Of a stretch of DNA of 64,000 nt, positions 1 to 8,632 are shown piece by piece. Where the stretch lies: the NCBI RefSeq assembly GCF_001421535.1, contig NZ_LMKN01000008.1:772980-836979 (forward strand), given 5' to 3'. A model generated the notes under the pieces. That model ran no database searches, was not told the origin of the DNA, and was given only the letters and a program-made list of their open reading frames with translations. Source of the DNA: Sphingomonas sp. Leaf20 (GTDB lineage: Bacteria > Pseudomonadota > Alphaproteobacteria > Sphingomonadales > Sphingomonadaceae). The stretch's first letter is position 1; each line of letters starts with the position of its first letter. The position numbers and the translations under genes were made by a program.

Positions 1-1
1 G

Positions 2-1048
2 GGCGACGATGCGCAGAACGAATATATCTACAAGTTCGTGTCCGCGACGCCCTGGTCGGCGGCAGACGCGACCGCGACCAACCGGCTCGCGATCGGCGAC
101 AAATATCTCGACTCGGGGACGCTCTACGTCGCCAAGCTCAACGCCGACGGGTCGGGCCAGTGGCTGCCGCTGGTGTTCGGGCAGGGGGTGCTGACCAGCG
201 CCAACACGACCTATCCGTTTGCGGATCAGGCCGATGTGCTGATCAACGCGCGTCTGGCGGGCGATGTCCTGGGCGCGACCAAGATGGATCGTCCCGAATG
301 GACCGCGGTGAACCCGGCGACGGGCGAGATGTACTGCACGCTGACCAACAACTCGTCGCGCACCGCGGGCAATGTCGATGCGTCGAACCCGCGCGCCTAT
401 ACCGACCCCAAGACCACCGGCGGCCAGACGACGGGCAATGCCAACGGCCATGTCATCCGTCTGCGCGAGACCGGCGACACGTCGGAGGCGACCGCCTTCA
501 CCTGGGACATCTACGCGTTCGGTGCGGGCAGCGATCTCGACGCGACCAACATCAACCTGTCGGGGCTCGACGCGACCAACGACTTCTCGTCGCCCGATGG
601 CCTGTGGTTCGGCCTGCCGAGCAATCCGACCGGCAACGTCACCCCGGTGATGTGGATCGAGACCGATGACGGCGCCTATACCGACGTCACCAACTGCATG
701 CTGCTCGCGGCGATCCCGGGCCGTGTCGGCGACGGCGGCACGCGCGCCGTGACGAGCACGCTCGGCGGGACCAGCAACACCGTGACGACGCGGATCGGCA
801 AGGCACCGGCCACGACGCTGCGCCGCTTCCTGGTCGGGCCGAAGGAATGCGAGATCACGGGCATCCACTCGACCCCGGACGGCCGCTCGCTGTTCGTCAA
901 CATCCAGCATCCCGGTGAGAATGGTGGCCCGACCAACATCACCAGCAGCTGGCCCGCGAACCAGGCCGGTGCGGTCGCGACCCCGTCGCGTCCGCGCTCG
1001 TCGACGATCGTCATCACCAAGAACGATGGCGGCATCATCGGGCTGTAA
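2..1048 (+). CDS. PhoX-family (DUF839) secreted protein, C-terminal part
   Basis: The reading frame is open from the window edge to a TAA at 1046-1048, so only the C-terminal ~348 residues are visible and the start lies upstream. The visible part carries alternating Asp/Gly/Asn-rich stretches with PEWTAVNP, SSPDGLWF, GPKECEITG and FVNIQHPGE, typical of the DUF839/PhoX beta-propeller family of calcium- and iron-dependent alkaline phosphatase-like proteins, usually exported by Tat. The exact substrate cannot be read from this part and the Tat signal is outside the window. It ends 95 bases before a co-directional SDR gene. PhoX family membership is well supported; phosphatase activity is inference. 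Confidence 0.85.
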   Translation, partial: GDDAQNEYIYKFVSATPWSAADATATNRLAIGDKYLDSGTLYVAKLNADGSGQWLPLVFGQGVLTSANTTYPFADQADVLINARLAGDVLGATKMDRPEWTAVNPATGEMYCTLTNNSSRTAGNVDASNPRAYTDPKTTGGQTTGNANGHVIRLRETGDTSEATAFTWDIYAFGAGSDLDATNINLSGLDATNDFSSPDGLWFGLPSNPTGNVTPVMWIETDDGAYTDVTNCMLLAAIPGRVGDGGTRAVTSTLGGTSNTVTTRIGKAPATTLRRFLVGPKECEITGIHSTPDGRSLFVNIQHPGENGGPTNITSSWPANQAGAVATPSRPRSSTIVITKNDGGIIGL

Positions 1049-1143
1049 GCAGGGCAGGGGGCGGGTCGCGTTACGGACCCGTCCCCCGCGTCCGGCGTTA
1101 CCTGTCCCGAACGCGCATCCCGCGTCTCCGGAAAGGTTCGACC

Positions 1144-1989
1144 ATGACTCTCCCCGCATCGCCCGTCTGGTTCATCACGGGTTGCTCCACCGGCTTCGGC
1201 CGCGATCTCGCCAGGCTGGTCCTCGATCGCGGCTGGCGTGCCGTCGTCACCGCGCGTGACGCCGACCGGGTCGCCGACCTCGTCGAGGGGCATGACGAGA
1301 CCGCGCTCGCGCTCGCGCTCGACGTCAACGACCAGGCGCAGGTCGACGAAGCGGTTGCCGCGGCCAACGCGAAGTTCGGGCAGATCGACGTGCTCGTGAA
1401 CAATGCAGGCTATGGCTATCAGGCGACCGCCGAAGAGGGCGACGAGGCCGAGATCCGCGCCCAGTTCGACACCAACGTGTTCGGGCTGTTCGCGATCACG
1501 CGCGCGGTCCTGCCGATCATGCGCGCGCAGGGCAGCGGCAACATCGTCAACTTCACCTCGGTCGCCGGGCTCATCGGGTTTCCGGGATCGGGCTATTATG
1601 CGGCATCGAAGCACGCGGTCGAGGGCTGGTCTGACGCGCTGCTCGCCGAGGTCGGCCCGCTCGGGATCGGCGTGACCTGCGTCGAGCCGGGGCCGTTCCG
1701 CACTGACTGGGCAGGGCGATCGCTGCGCCAGACGCCAAGCCGGATCGCCGACTATGCCGAGACGGCAAAGGCGCGGATGGAGGGGACCAAGCAGGTCAGC
1801 GGCACGCAGGCGGGCGACCCCGTGCGCGCGGGCGAGGCGATCATCGCGGCGGTCGAGCAGGCGAACCCGCCGCGGCATCTGGTGCTCGGGAAATGGGGCT
1901 ATGACGCGATCACCGCCAAGCTGAAGGAGCGGCTCGAGGCGATCGAGCGCGCGCGGGACGTGAGTCTCGGTGCCGACTTCCCGGAATAA
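1144..1989 (+). CDS. SDR family NAD(P)-dependent oxidoreductase
   Basis: 281 residues, the usual length of a classical short-chain dehydrogenase. The Rossmann cofactor motif TGCSTGFG is at residues 12-19, NNAG near residue 90, a catalytic Ser in FTSVAG near 139, and the Tyr-x3-Lys pair at Tyr152/Lys156 (YYAASK). A C-terminal extension with PPRHLVLG follows the catalytic core, as in the subgroup often labelled oxidoreductase/short-chain dehydrogenase; substrate is unknown. The ATG at 1144 lies after a weakly purine-rich stretch. A strong hairpin at 2029-2056 ends the unit, so the gene appears to be monocistronic or the last gene after the PhoX-like protein. Confidence 0.9.
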   Translation: MTLPASPVWFITGCSTGFGRDLARLVLDRGWRAVVTARDADRVADLVEGHDETALALALDVNDQAQVDEAVAAANAKFGQIDVLVNNAGYGYQATAEEGDEAEIRAQFDTNVFGLFAITRAVLPIMRAQGSGNIVNFTSVAGLIGFPGSGYYAASKHAVEGWSDALLAEVGPLGIGVTCVEPGPFRTDWAGRSLRQTPSRIADYAETAKARMEGTKQVSGTQAGDPVRAGEAIIAAVEQANPPRHLVLGKWGYDAITAKLKERLEAIERARDVSLGADFPE

Positions 1990-2028
1990 GCGCCGCTCGC
2001 AGGACGGAGCCGATAGCTCCAGACAAGA

Positions 2029-2056
2029 AAAGGGCCGGGATCGCTCCCGGCCCTTT
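2029..2056. terminator. Bidirectional intrinsic terminator between SDR gene and rplA
   Basis: A 12-bp perfect stem (AAAGGGCCGGGA and its complement) closes a TCGC tetraloop, flanked by A-rich sequence on one side and T-rich sequence on the other. The outer bases (AGACA/TGTCT) also pair. It lies between the converging SDR and rplA genes and can serve both strands. Confidence 0.85.
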
Positions 2057-2171
2057 CTCATGTCTGGAGCAGGACGGGCGTAAATCCCGTCCTCGTCGGT
2101 CGCGGTGGAACCGCGCCGGCCGGCCTTGCACCGCACGTGGCTGGCTCGGGCCAGCCACGTGCGGCTCAGGC

Positions 2172-2864
2172 TCAGGCGCCAGCCACTTCGGTCGTGTCGA
2201 CCTTGATGCCTGCACCCATGGTCGACGAGATCGCGACCTTGCGGACGTACTTGCCCTTGGCGCCCGACGGCTTGGCCTTGACCACGGCGTCGACCAGCGC
2301 GTCGAAGTTCGCACGCAGGTCTTCGGCCGGGAACGACGCCTTGCCGATACCCGAATGGATGATGCCGGCCTTCTCGACGCGGTATTCGATCTGGCCGCCC
2401 TTGGCGTCCTTGACCGCCTGCGCGACGTTCATCGTCACCGTGCCGAGCTTCGGGTTCGGCATCAGGCCCTTGGGACCCAGCACCTTACCGAGACGACCGA
2501 CGATGCCCATCATGTCCGGGGTCGCGATGCAGCGATCGAAATCGATCGTGCCACCCTGGATGGTTTCCATCAGGTCTTCGGCGCCGACGACGTCTGCGCC
2601 TGCTGCGAGAGCCTCTTCAGCCTTCGCGCCGCGGGCGAACACGCCGACGCGGACGGTCTTGCCGGTGCCCTTGGGCAGCGTCACCACGCCGCGGACCATC
2701 TGGTCGGCGTGACGCGGATCGACGCCGAGGTTCAGCGCGACTTCGATCGTCTCGTCGAACTTCGACGTGGCGCCCGAACGTGCGAGCGCGATCGCCTCGT
2801 CGATGGCGTGCAGCTTGACGGTGTCGACCGTGACGGCCTTCTGCTTCTTGGTCAGCTTTGCCAT
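2172..2864 (-). CDS. rplA: 50S ribosomal protein L1
   Basis: 230 residues, normal for bacterial L1. The N-terminal [10 protein letters not shown], the central [15 protein letters not shown], the [19 protein letters not shown] segment and the C-terminal [11 protein letters not shown] block are all present. L1 binds helices 76-78 of 23S rRNA to form the L1 stalk, which moves with E-site tRNA. In other bacteria L1 also represses translation of its own L11-L1 mRNA; a leader site is not resolved here. The start lies four bases after the rplK stop, so the two are cotranscribed in the order rplK-rplA. Confidence 0.98.
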   Translation of the reverse strand: MAKLTKKQKAVTVDTVKLHAIDEAIALARSGATSKFDETIEVALNLGVDPRHADQMVRGVVTLPKGTGKTVRVGVFARGAKAEEALAAGADVVGAEDLMETIQGGTIDFDRCIATPDMMGIVGRLGKVLGPKGLMPNPKLGTVTMNVAQAVKDAKGGQIEYRVEKAGIIHSGIGKASFPAEDLRANFDALVDAVVKAKPSGAKGKYVRKVAISSTMGAGIKVDTTEVAGA

Positions 2865-2868
2865 GATA

Positions 2869-3300
2869 TCAGCCCTCCACCACTTCGAGGCCCATTGCGC
2901 GGGCGCTGCCTTCGATGATCTTCGTCGCAGCGTCGATATCGTTGGCGTTGAGGTCCTTCATCTTCGTCGTGGCGATCTCGCTCAGCTGGCTGCGCTTGAT
3001 CTTGCCTGCGACGACCTTGCCCGGCTCCTTCGAACCCGACTTAAGACCGGCGGCCTCCTTGATCAGGTACGATGCCGGCGGGGTCTTCGTCTCGAACGAG
3101 AACGAGCGATCCGCATAGACCGTGATGACGGTCGGGATCGGCATGCCCTTCTTCAGTTCGCCCGTGCCGGCGTTGAACGCCTTGCAGAACTCCATGATGT
3201 TCACGCCGCGCTGACCCAGCGCAGGCCCGATCGGCGGCGCGGGCTTTGCCTCGCCTGCAGGGACCTGCAGCTTGATGTATCCGGTAATCTTTTTAGCCAT
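2869..3300 (-). CDS. rplK: 50S ribosomal protein L11
   Basis: 143 residues, full length for L11. [20 protein letters not shown] at the N-terminus, the proline-rich [19 protein letters not shown] hinge and the C-terminal rRNA-binding part with [16 protein letters not shown] match the family throughout. It forms the GTPase-associated centre with 23S rRNA and L10-L7/L12. It is first of the rplK-rplA pair. The secE-nusG genes that often precede it are not present upstream, so the operon begins here, with its promoter somewhere in 3301-3600. A purine-rich AGAGAG about 5 bases upstream is the likely ribosome binding site. Confidence 0.98.
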   Translation of the reverse strand: MAKKITGYIKLQVPAGEAKPAPPIGPALGQRGVNIMEFCKAFNAGTGELKKGMPIPTVITVYADRSFSFETKTPPASYLIKEAAGLKSGSKEPGKVVAGKIKRSQLSEIATTKMKDLNANDIDAATKIIEGSARAMGLEVVEG

Positions 3301-3693
3301 GTCACTCTCTTGATAGGGGCTGCGAACACGATCGCGTTCCGCCCGGTTTCGAGTCTAGCGGTAATGACGGCTCGCGTACGACGCGCGCCTCCCGCAGGTT
3401 CCACCATCGGATGTTGGAAGCTGGCGCGCATAGCCGACGAACCCGGCAAGTGCAAGGCCGCGGCCGGACCGTTCGTCGCGCTTGCGACCGCCCCATGGGG
3501 TGCACGCCCAACAAGACGCGCAGTGGCGCTGCGTGGGTTTGCACAGACGGGGTGATCGCGGCGTCGGGCGGGCAAGCTGGCTGGCAGGCTCCCTGAAAAT
3601 GAAAGTCATTACAAACTAACAGTTGCGACTATTTGCCGTACGTATATCTACATGAACAGTCTGATGGATCAGATGCATGCTACATGACGAGCC
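3301..3693. other. Intergenic region between rplK and an orphan membrane protein
   Basis: About 390 bases between two divergent genes. It must hold the rplK leader and promoter on the minus strand and the promoter of the membrane protein gene on the plus strand. A TTGCGA (3623-3628) and a TATCTA (3645-3650) 16 bases apart are a possible plus-strand sigma-70-like promoter. Base composition becomes clearly more AT-rich from about 3600. No RNA gene or convincing coding frame was seen. Confidence 0.4.
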
Positions 3694-4125
3694 ATGAAAA
3701 TGAGGTTTCTCACAATTATATTGTGCACTGCACTAGGGATCATGGTTCCGACCGGCTTTGTACTTGCCTGCTCGCTCATTTTGGACATGCCTGTCGTCAT
3801 ACTTATTGTAGGAATAGTATTCGGATTCTCAGCGACATATGCACTATCCGTCATCTCCGAAGGTGAGGGTGACGAGGTGGTTGCAATGCAGAAAAGATGG
3901 GATGTCGCGATGCCGGCATCTATCATATGTTTGTCTGCGGCGCTTATTCTGAGCGGCCTGTATTTGTACATATCCGACAGACCCTATTATCTTTTGTACA
4001 AGAACATGCCGCATATTGCAGCCGCGATGATCTTTCTGCCGGGGGCGCTCATTGGTTGCGGCGCGATTCTGTGCATGCTTGCGGCATACGCATTCGCCAC
4101 ACGATTGCAGCGCCACGAGCATTGA
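3694..4125 (+). CDS. Hypothetical four-helix membrane protein
   Basis: 143 residues and not recognised. Four hydrophobic segments are visible at about residues 5-27, 30-53, 70-91 and 104-130, with short charged loops (EGEGDEVVAMQKR after the second segment) and a basic/His C-terminus. The pattern fits a small integral inner-membrane protein. Codon use and composition are distinctly more AT-rich than all neighbours (ATA, TTA and TTT codons are used), which suggests recent acquisition or an orphan gene. The start could also be the Met at residue 3. The Shine-Dalgarno sequence is weak. It may have no link to the downstream signalling gene. Confidence 0.6.
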   Translation: MKMRFLTIILCTALGIMVPTGFVLACSLILDMPVVILIVGIVFGFSATYALSVISEGEGDEVVAMQKRWDVAMPASIICLSAALILSGLYLYISDRPYYLLYKNMPHIAAAMIFLPGALIGCGAILCMLAAYAFATRLQRHEH

Positions 4126-4186
4126 AAGATGGCGATGACGTCGGGTTGGTGCGCGTGCAGCCTATAAAGGAGGTGGGGCGGGGGTC

Positions 4187-5029
4187 TTGAAGCCCATTTC
4201 CATGAGTGTCGGCATGAGCGCGATCGATAACCTTACCGGTACAGAGACTTGCTGGGACATGACCGAGTCCCGACACGTCGTCGACGCCATCGCGCGAACG
4301 ATGCCGATCATCCGGTTCGGCTTGGACGGGACCGTGCTGTTCGCGAACGACCGCTATCTGAACATCTTCGGTATGGACGCGGTCGATGTCATCGGGCGGC
4401 ATCACAGCGTCTTCATCCGTCCGCACGAAGCGGCGAGCGCCGGATATGCGATGTTCTGGAATACGTTGCGAACCGGACGGTCGATGCAGTCGGAGTTCTG
4501 CCGGGTCGGAAAGGACGGTCGGGAGGTCTGGCTCCAGGCGACGTACATGACGATCGGCGACCCCGTCGGTGAGCCGCGCGAGATCCTGAAGATCGCGCAG
4601 GACGTGACGAACGCGCGCGAACATGCCGCCGATCATCAGAGCATGCTCGAGGCGATTTCGCGGTCGACGGCGATCATCGAATTCGCGCTCGACGGCACGA
4701 TATTGTCCGCCAACGCACATTATCTGGCGATCACGGGCTATACCGAGTTCGCCATCCGCGGCCGTCACCACCGCATGTTCCTCACCCCCGAAGACGCGCA
4801 TGATCCGAGCTACGACCGGTTCTGGGAGCGGCTTCGCCGTGGCGAGTTCATCCGTTCGGAATTTCGCCGGATCGGCAGCGACGGCCGGCCGATCTGGCTG
4901 CAGGCGAGCTATAACCCGATCCTGGATGCGAACGGCAAGCCCACGCGGATCGTCAAGATCGCGACCGACATCACCAATCCGTCGAGCTTCACAACGAGAC
5001 CACGCGCCATGCGTTTTCGGACGCGCTGA
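4187..5029 (+). CDS. Tandem PAS sensor, N-terminal part of a frameshifted diguanylate cyclase
   Basis: 280 residues with two closely similar PAS domains, about residues 35-145 and 155-265. Both contain the same core (GRHHSVF/GRHHRMF, REVWLQA/RPIWLQA, KIAQDVTN/KIATDITN), pointing to an internal duplication. After the second PAS the frame runs into a short unrelated tail and stops at 5029. Reading the next frame from 4981 gives a linker and the intact start of a GGDEF domain, so a one-base loss (or two-base gain) near 4975-4990 has split a PAS-PAS-GGDEF protein. The TTG start at 4187 lies 12 bases after AAGGAGGT; Met codons at 4202 and 4214 are alternatives. There is no transmembrane segment, so it is cytosolic. 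Confidence 0.75.
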   Translation: MKPISMSVGMSAIDNLTGTETCWDMTESRHVVDAIARTMPIIRFGLDGTVLFANDRYLNIFGMDAVDVIGRHHSVFIRPHEAASAGYAMFWNTLRTGRSMQSEFCRVGKDGREVWLQATYMTIGDPVGEPREILKIAQDVTNAREHAADHQSMLEAISRSTAIIEFALDGTILSANAHYLAITGYTEFAIRGRHHRMFLTPEDAHDPSYDRFWERLRRGEFIRSEFRRIGSDGRPIWLQASYNPILDANGKPTRIVKIATDITNPSSFTTRPRAMRFRTR

Positions 5030-5058
5030 CCGCGGTTGCCAATCGGCGGCGGTTCAAC

Positions 5059-5577
5059 ATGACGCTGGTCGACGAAATCCGCCGGGCGGCAAGGACGGGC
5101 AATGACCTGTCGCTGATCCTCGTCGACATCGACTATTTCAAGACCTTCAACGACACCTATGGCCATCAGCAGGGCGATGCATGCCTGAAGGCTGTTGCCA
5201 ATGCGATCCGCGGTGTCGTGCGGCGGGCCAGCGATCTGGTCGCGCGCTTTGGCGGCGAGGAGTTTGCCGTGCTGTTGCCCAACGCAACCACGCGTACGGC
5301 CGCGATCGTCGCGGAAAATATACGCGCCGCGATCGAGGCACTGCAGGTCGAGCATCCCGATCCGTCGAAAGCGGTGCTGACGGTGAGTGCGGGCTATGCG
5401 TCGCTCGGCTCGGAGCGACTGACCACCGATCTGCTCGCCACCGACCTGATCGAACGCGCCGATCGCGCGCTGTATCGTGCCAAGGCGGCGGGGCGGAACC
5501 GGGTGTCGGGCGAGGCAAGGGTCATGCCGCAGCCTCGCGTGACCTTGGTGCCGAACGCGTCGAAGCCGGTGACCTGA
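5059..5577 (+). CDS. GGDEF domain, C-terminal part of the frameshifted diguanylate cyclase
   Basis: 172 residues from the first Met in frame, but the homologous frame extends upstream to 4981, where it encodes HNETTRHAFSDALTAVANRR, the classic first helix of a GGDEF domain. Substrate- and metal-binding DIDYFKTFNDTYGHQQGD and the catalytic GGEEF signature (RFGGEEFAVLLPN) are intact, as is the C-terminal ADRALYRAKAAGRN. The domain would make cyclic di-GMP from two GTP. No allosteric RxxD inhibitory site precedes GGEEF at the usual spacing. Expressed from 5059 alone the domain would lack its first helix, so this is either a pseudogene half or needs frameshifting. Confidence 0.7.
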   Translation: MTLVDEIRRAARTGNDLSLILVDIDYFKTFNDTYGHQQGDACLKAVANAIRGVVRRASDLVARFGGEEFAVLLPNATTRTAAIVAENIRAAIEALQVEHPDPSKAVLTVSAGYASLGSERLTTDLLATDLIERADRALYRAKAAGRNRVSGEARVMPQPRVTLVPNASKPVT

Positions 5578-5605
5578 GCGCGTTCGGCACCCAGATGACC
5601 GATCG

Positions 5606-6361
5606 CTACACGCTGAACAGCCGTGAATATTCCTGCTCGGGGCGCCCATAGGTCCCGCCCGCGAGCGCGATGAGTTTTGCCCGGTCCTGCACGACCACTC
5701 GCGCGCGGATCGCGCGGATCGCGCGTTCCTCCTCGAGCCGGTGCAACGCGTCCGTCACGCTGCTGCGGCGAACGCCGAGCATCAGCCGGAATTCCTCGTG
5801 CGTCATGCAGATCTCGTCGCCCTGCACGCGATCGTGATACAGCAATATCCACCGCGCCATGCGCCGCTCGATCGAGTGGGCGAGCGACGATACGATCGTG
5901 CGCCCCATCTGCAGCATGAACACGTGGACGAAGCGGAGCAGCGCCGCGCGCAGCGTCGCACTGTGATCGACCGCCGCGATCAATGCTTTCGACGACACGC
6001 GCAGCGCATGGCCGGTCTCGGCCCGCACCGTGACGTCATAGGGTGACCGGTCGGTGCCGAGGAGGCGTGGCCAGCCGATGAACCCCTCGACCCCGACCAG
6101 GCCGATCGCATAGCTACGATCGCCGTCGAGCGTTTCGAGTACCCCGGCAATGCCCTGTTCCAGAAAGCAGATGCTCTCGATCGGATCGCCCGCGCGCGTG
6201 ACGAAATCGCCCGCGGCGAAGCAGACCGGCTCGAGATGGGGCATCAACAGCGCGAAGTCGGCATCGGACAGGCTGGCCAGAAGCCGGTTGTTCGACCGGC
6301 CTTCGAACCGCGGGGATTCCCCTGCAAACATCGTGTGCTGAAGGCTGACAATCGGTGGCAA
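5606..6361 (-). CDS. Crp/Fnr family transcriptional regulator
   Basis: 251 residues. A cyclic-nucleotide-binding-like beta barrel spans about residues 25-140 (PVCFAAGDFVTRAGDP, FLEQGIAGVLE) and a winged helix-turn-helix lies near residues 185-225 (MTHEEFRLMLGVRRSSVTD). The cAMP-contacting residues of Crp and the N-terminal cysteine cluster of Fnr are absent, so the ligand is unknown. A Met at residue 11 (MFAGESPRF) is another possible start. It converges on the diguanylate cyclase fragment and diverges from the secreted esterase, which it may regulate; that link is inferred only from position. Confidence 0.88.
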   Translation of the reverse strand: MPPIVSLQHTMFAGESPRFEGRSNNRLLASLSDADFALLMPHLEPVCFAAGDFVTRAGDPIESICFLEQGIAGVLETLDGDRSYAIGLVGVEGFIGWPRLLGTDRSPYDVTVRAETGHALRVSSKALIAAVDHSATLRAALLRFVHVFMLQMGRTIVSSLAHSIERRMARWILLYHDRVQGDEICMTHEEFRLMLGVRRSSVTDALHRLEEERAIRAIRARVVVQDRAKLIALAGGTYGRPEQEYSRLFSV

Positions 6362-6459
6362 CGCCGTCTCCGCTGATTACCGGCGCGACTGATTGGCACG
6401 GTTCCGTACAGAAACGTGGACACCTCCCGTTTGTTCATGTCGCACAACAGGAGTAAGAT

Positions 6460-7581
6460 ATGTTCAATATTTCAAAGCGTTCGTCCGCTCGTGCGGTCGT
6501 CCTGGCAAGCCTGCTCACCGCGTCCGCGGGCGTGCTCGCACAGTCCGCTCGCCAGCCCAGCGCACCACCCCCGCCGCCGCCGCCGGCAACCGCGACGCAG
6601 CCTCCCAAGGCCGCGCCCGACATGCAGATGGTGCTCGACGCGCTGGCGGGTCTGGGCGGCAAGCCGATCGAGACGCTGACCCCCGCCGAAGCCCGGATGC
6701 AGCCGTCCGCGGCCGACGGCGCGAAGGCGGTGATGGCGAAGAAGGGCATGCCGACGACGCCCGATGCCGCCGTGACGACGAAGGACGTGCCCTATGGCTC
6801 GGACCCCAAGCAGTTCGCCCGCATCTACAAGCCTGCCGCGGCGCCCGCCGGCGGCGCGCCGATGCCGGTGATCGTCTATTATCACGGTGGCGGCTGGGTG
6901 ATCGCGGACGTCGACACCTATGACGCGGCACCGCGGGCGATGGCACAGGCGCTGAATGCGGTCGTCGTGTCGGTCGAGTATCGCCACGCTCCCGAGTTCA
7001 AATTCCCGGCACAGCACGACGATGCGGCCGCAGCCTATCGCTGGACACTGCAGAATGCCGCGAGCTGGGGTGCCGATCCCGCGAAGATCGCGGTCGCAGG
7101 GGAAAGCGCCGGCGGCAACCTCGCGGTCGCCACCGCGATCTATGCACGCGACAATCGGTTGACCGTGCCGCGGCACATCGTTTCGGTCTATCCGATCGCG
7201 AACAGCAGCAAGACGCTGCCGTCACGCCGCGATTCGGCGAATGCCAAGCCGCTGAACGGTGCGATGCTGAACTGGTTCGGCCACTACTATCAGACCAGCT
7301 CGGCGGATGCGCAGGATCCGCGTCTGAACCTGGTTGCGGCAAACCTGCGCGGGCTGCCGCCGACGACGATCATCAACGCGCAGATCGACCCGCTGCGGTC
7401 GGATGGCGAGACTCTGGCGACCGCGATGCGGACCGCTGGCGTGAAGGTCGAGCAGAAGACGTTCCCGGGTGTGACGCACGAGTTCTTCGGCATGGCCAAG
7501 GTCGTGCGCGGCGCCAAGGATGCGAACGACCTTGCCGTGGCACGGCTAAAGGCGGCATTCGCAGCGGCGCCGCGTCGGTGA
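6460..7581 (+). CDS. Secreted alpha/beta hydrolase (HSL-type esterase)
   Basis: 373 residues with a signal peptide (basic N-terminus, VVLASLLTASAGVLA core, probable cleavage at residues 25-27) and then a proline-rich linker. The oxyanion motif HGGG is near residue 143 and the nucleophile elbow GESAGG has Ser216. The acid Asp is in QIDPLRSDGE near residue 309 and the catalytic His is in THEFFG near 339. This is the hormone-sensitive-lipase-like esterase family that hydrolyses short acyl esters; the natural substrate is unknown. It lies in the periplasm or outside the cell. An AGGAG ribosome site precedes the ATG. A hairpin at 7588-7617 closes the gene. Confidence 0.9.
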   Translation: MFNISKRSSARAVVLASLLTASAGVLAQSARQPSAPPPPPPPATATQPPKAAPDMQMVLDALAGLGGKPIETLTPAEARMQPSAADGAKAVMAKKGMPTTPDAAVTTKDVPYGSDPKQFARIYKPAAAPAGGAPMPVIVYYHGGGWVIADVDTYDAAPRAMAQALNAVVVSVEYRHAPEFKFPAQHDDAAAAYRWTLQNAASWGADPAKIAVAGESAGGNLAVATAIYARDNRLTVPRHIVSVYPIANSSKTLPSRRDSANAKPLNGAMLNWFGHYYQTSSADAQDPRLNLVAANLRGLPPTTIINAQIDPLRSDGETLATAMRTAGVKVEQKTFPGVTHEFFGMAKVVRGAKDANDLAVARLKAAFAAAPRR

Positions 7582-7587
7582 TACCTT

Positions 7588-7617
7588 GATCGGGCGGCAC
7601 AGCCGTGTCGCCCGATC
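7588..7617 (+). terminator. Hairpin after the secreted esterase gene
   Basis: A 13-bp stem with one mismatch (GATCGGGCG/CGCCCGATC plus an inner CAC/GTG) and an AGCC loop starts seven bases after the stop codon. No clear T-run follows, so termination efficiency is uncertain. Confidence 0.6.
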
Positions 7618-7773
7618 ATGTCGACAGGGGAACCCAGGACGTCCTCGTGACGCTGTGACTCGCTCACCGAACGATCAGCGGACACCCTAGGGCATCACAA
7701 CATAGGCGTGTGAAACGGTTGTCGGTGTTGTGCGAGGCGCCGAAGTCTGCACGCGAACGCCCGCTCAAAACAG

Positions 7774-7805
7774 GATTGGCCCCGTCAAGCATGGCGGGGC
7801 CAATC
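7774..7805 (-). terminator. Terminator of the SRPBCC-ADH-SDR unit
   Basis: An 11-bp perfect stem GATTGGCCCCG/CGGGGCCAATC encloses a 10-base loop, 27 bases beyond the SDR stop codon on the minus strand. On that strand it is followed by CTGTTTTG, a short T-run consistent with intrinsic termination. Confidence 0.75.
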
Positions 7806-7832
7806 GATCTCGTTCGTGATCCGGGCGAAAGC

Positions 7833-8618
7833 TCAGTCCTTGGCGCTGCCCGGTTCCGCCATCTTGCGATGCTGTTCCGCGAGCACCGAACCCGGTGTGA
7901 CATTGGCAAGAACACCCTGGATCTTCGTCTTCCAGCCCGAGAAGATCGATGCCTTGCCGCCCATCAGCGCGTCCCAGCCATCCCTCGCCACGTCGGCGGG
8001 GTCGCTCTTGTTCGGATCGGTGCCCACGTCGGTATCGTTCATGTCGGCGCGATCGAAGAATTCGGTGTCGACGGGGCCGGGCATCAGCGTCGTCAGCGTG
8101 ACGCCGTCCGCCTCCTTGATCTCGTTGCGGAGCGCCTCGGTGAAGCTGTCGATGAACGCCTTCGAGCCGTTATAGACCGCCTGGAACGCGCCGGGGATAT
8201 AGCCTGCGACCGACCCGGTCACGAGCACCTTGCCGTCGTTGCGCGCGACCATCGCGGGCAGCACCTTCTGGACGAGGTAGAGCGTGCCGGTGATGTTGGT
8301 ATCGACCACGTTGCGCCAGTCGGCGAGCGTCTGGTCGAGGAAGCCGTGGCCGAGACCTTGGCCGGCGTTCGCGCACAGCACGTCGACCTTGCGGCCGTTG
8401 GTCGAGGCGAGCAGCTTGTCGACACCCTCGATCGTCGAGAGGTCCGCCTCGACCGCGGTCACCTCGGTGCCGAACTGCTTGAAGTCGGCGGCGGCGGACT
8501 GGATCAGCGCTTCGTTGGCGACGACGAGGATGTCGTAGCCGTCCTTTGCAGCAAGCGTGGCGAGTTCGAAACCGATGCCCGTCGAGGCACCGGTGATGAT
8601 TGCGAATTTATCGGCCAT
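7833..8618 (-). CDS. SDR family oxidoreductase
   Basis: 261 residues. TGASTGIG is at residues 9-16, CANAG near 85, a Ser in TGSVAG near 137 and the YNGSK active-site pair near 150-154, so the enzyme is catalytically complete. The C-terminal part (SGWKTKIQGVLANVTP) resembles the DltE-like SDR group. It is last of a three-gene minus-strand unit after an SRPBCC protein and a zinc alcohol dehydrogenase, starting 14 bases after the dehydrogenase stop. The co-expressed dehydrogenases suggest aldehyde or alcohol handling, possibly under stress; this is inference from context only. Confidence 0.9.
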   Translation of the reverse strand: MADKFAIITGASTGIGFELATLAAKDGYDILVVANEALIQSAAADFKQFGTEVTAVEADLSTIEGVDKLLASTNGRKVDVLCANAGQGLGHGFLDQTLADWRNVVDTNITGTLYLVQKVLPAMVARNDGKVLVTGSVAGYIPGAFQAVYNGSKAFIDSFTEALRNEIKEADGVTLTTLMPGPVDTEFFDRADMNDTDVGTDPNKSDPADVARDGWDALMGGKASIFSGWKTKIQGVLANVTPGSVLAEQHRKMAEPGSAKD

Positions 8619-8632
8619 GGTCTCGTATCCTC

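Noticed and set aside
5606..6460. A FNR-like box in the gap between the first Crp/Fnr gene and the esterase.
   Set aside because: Only isolated half-sites (CTGATT) were found, with no TTGA-N6-TCAA-type dyad.
7588..7805. Two inverted repeats considered as a transposon remnant.
   Set aside because: They are unrelated in sequence and each fits the end of its own adjacent gene, so they are read as two terminators.
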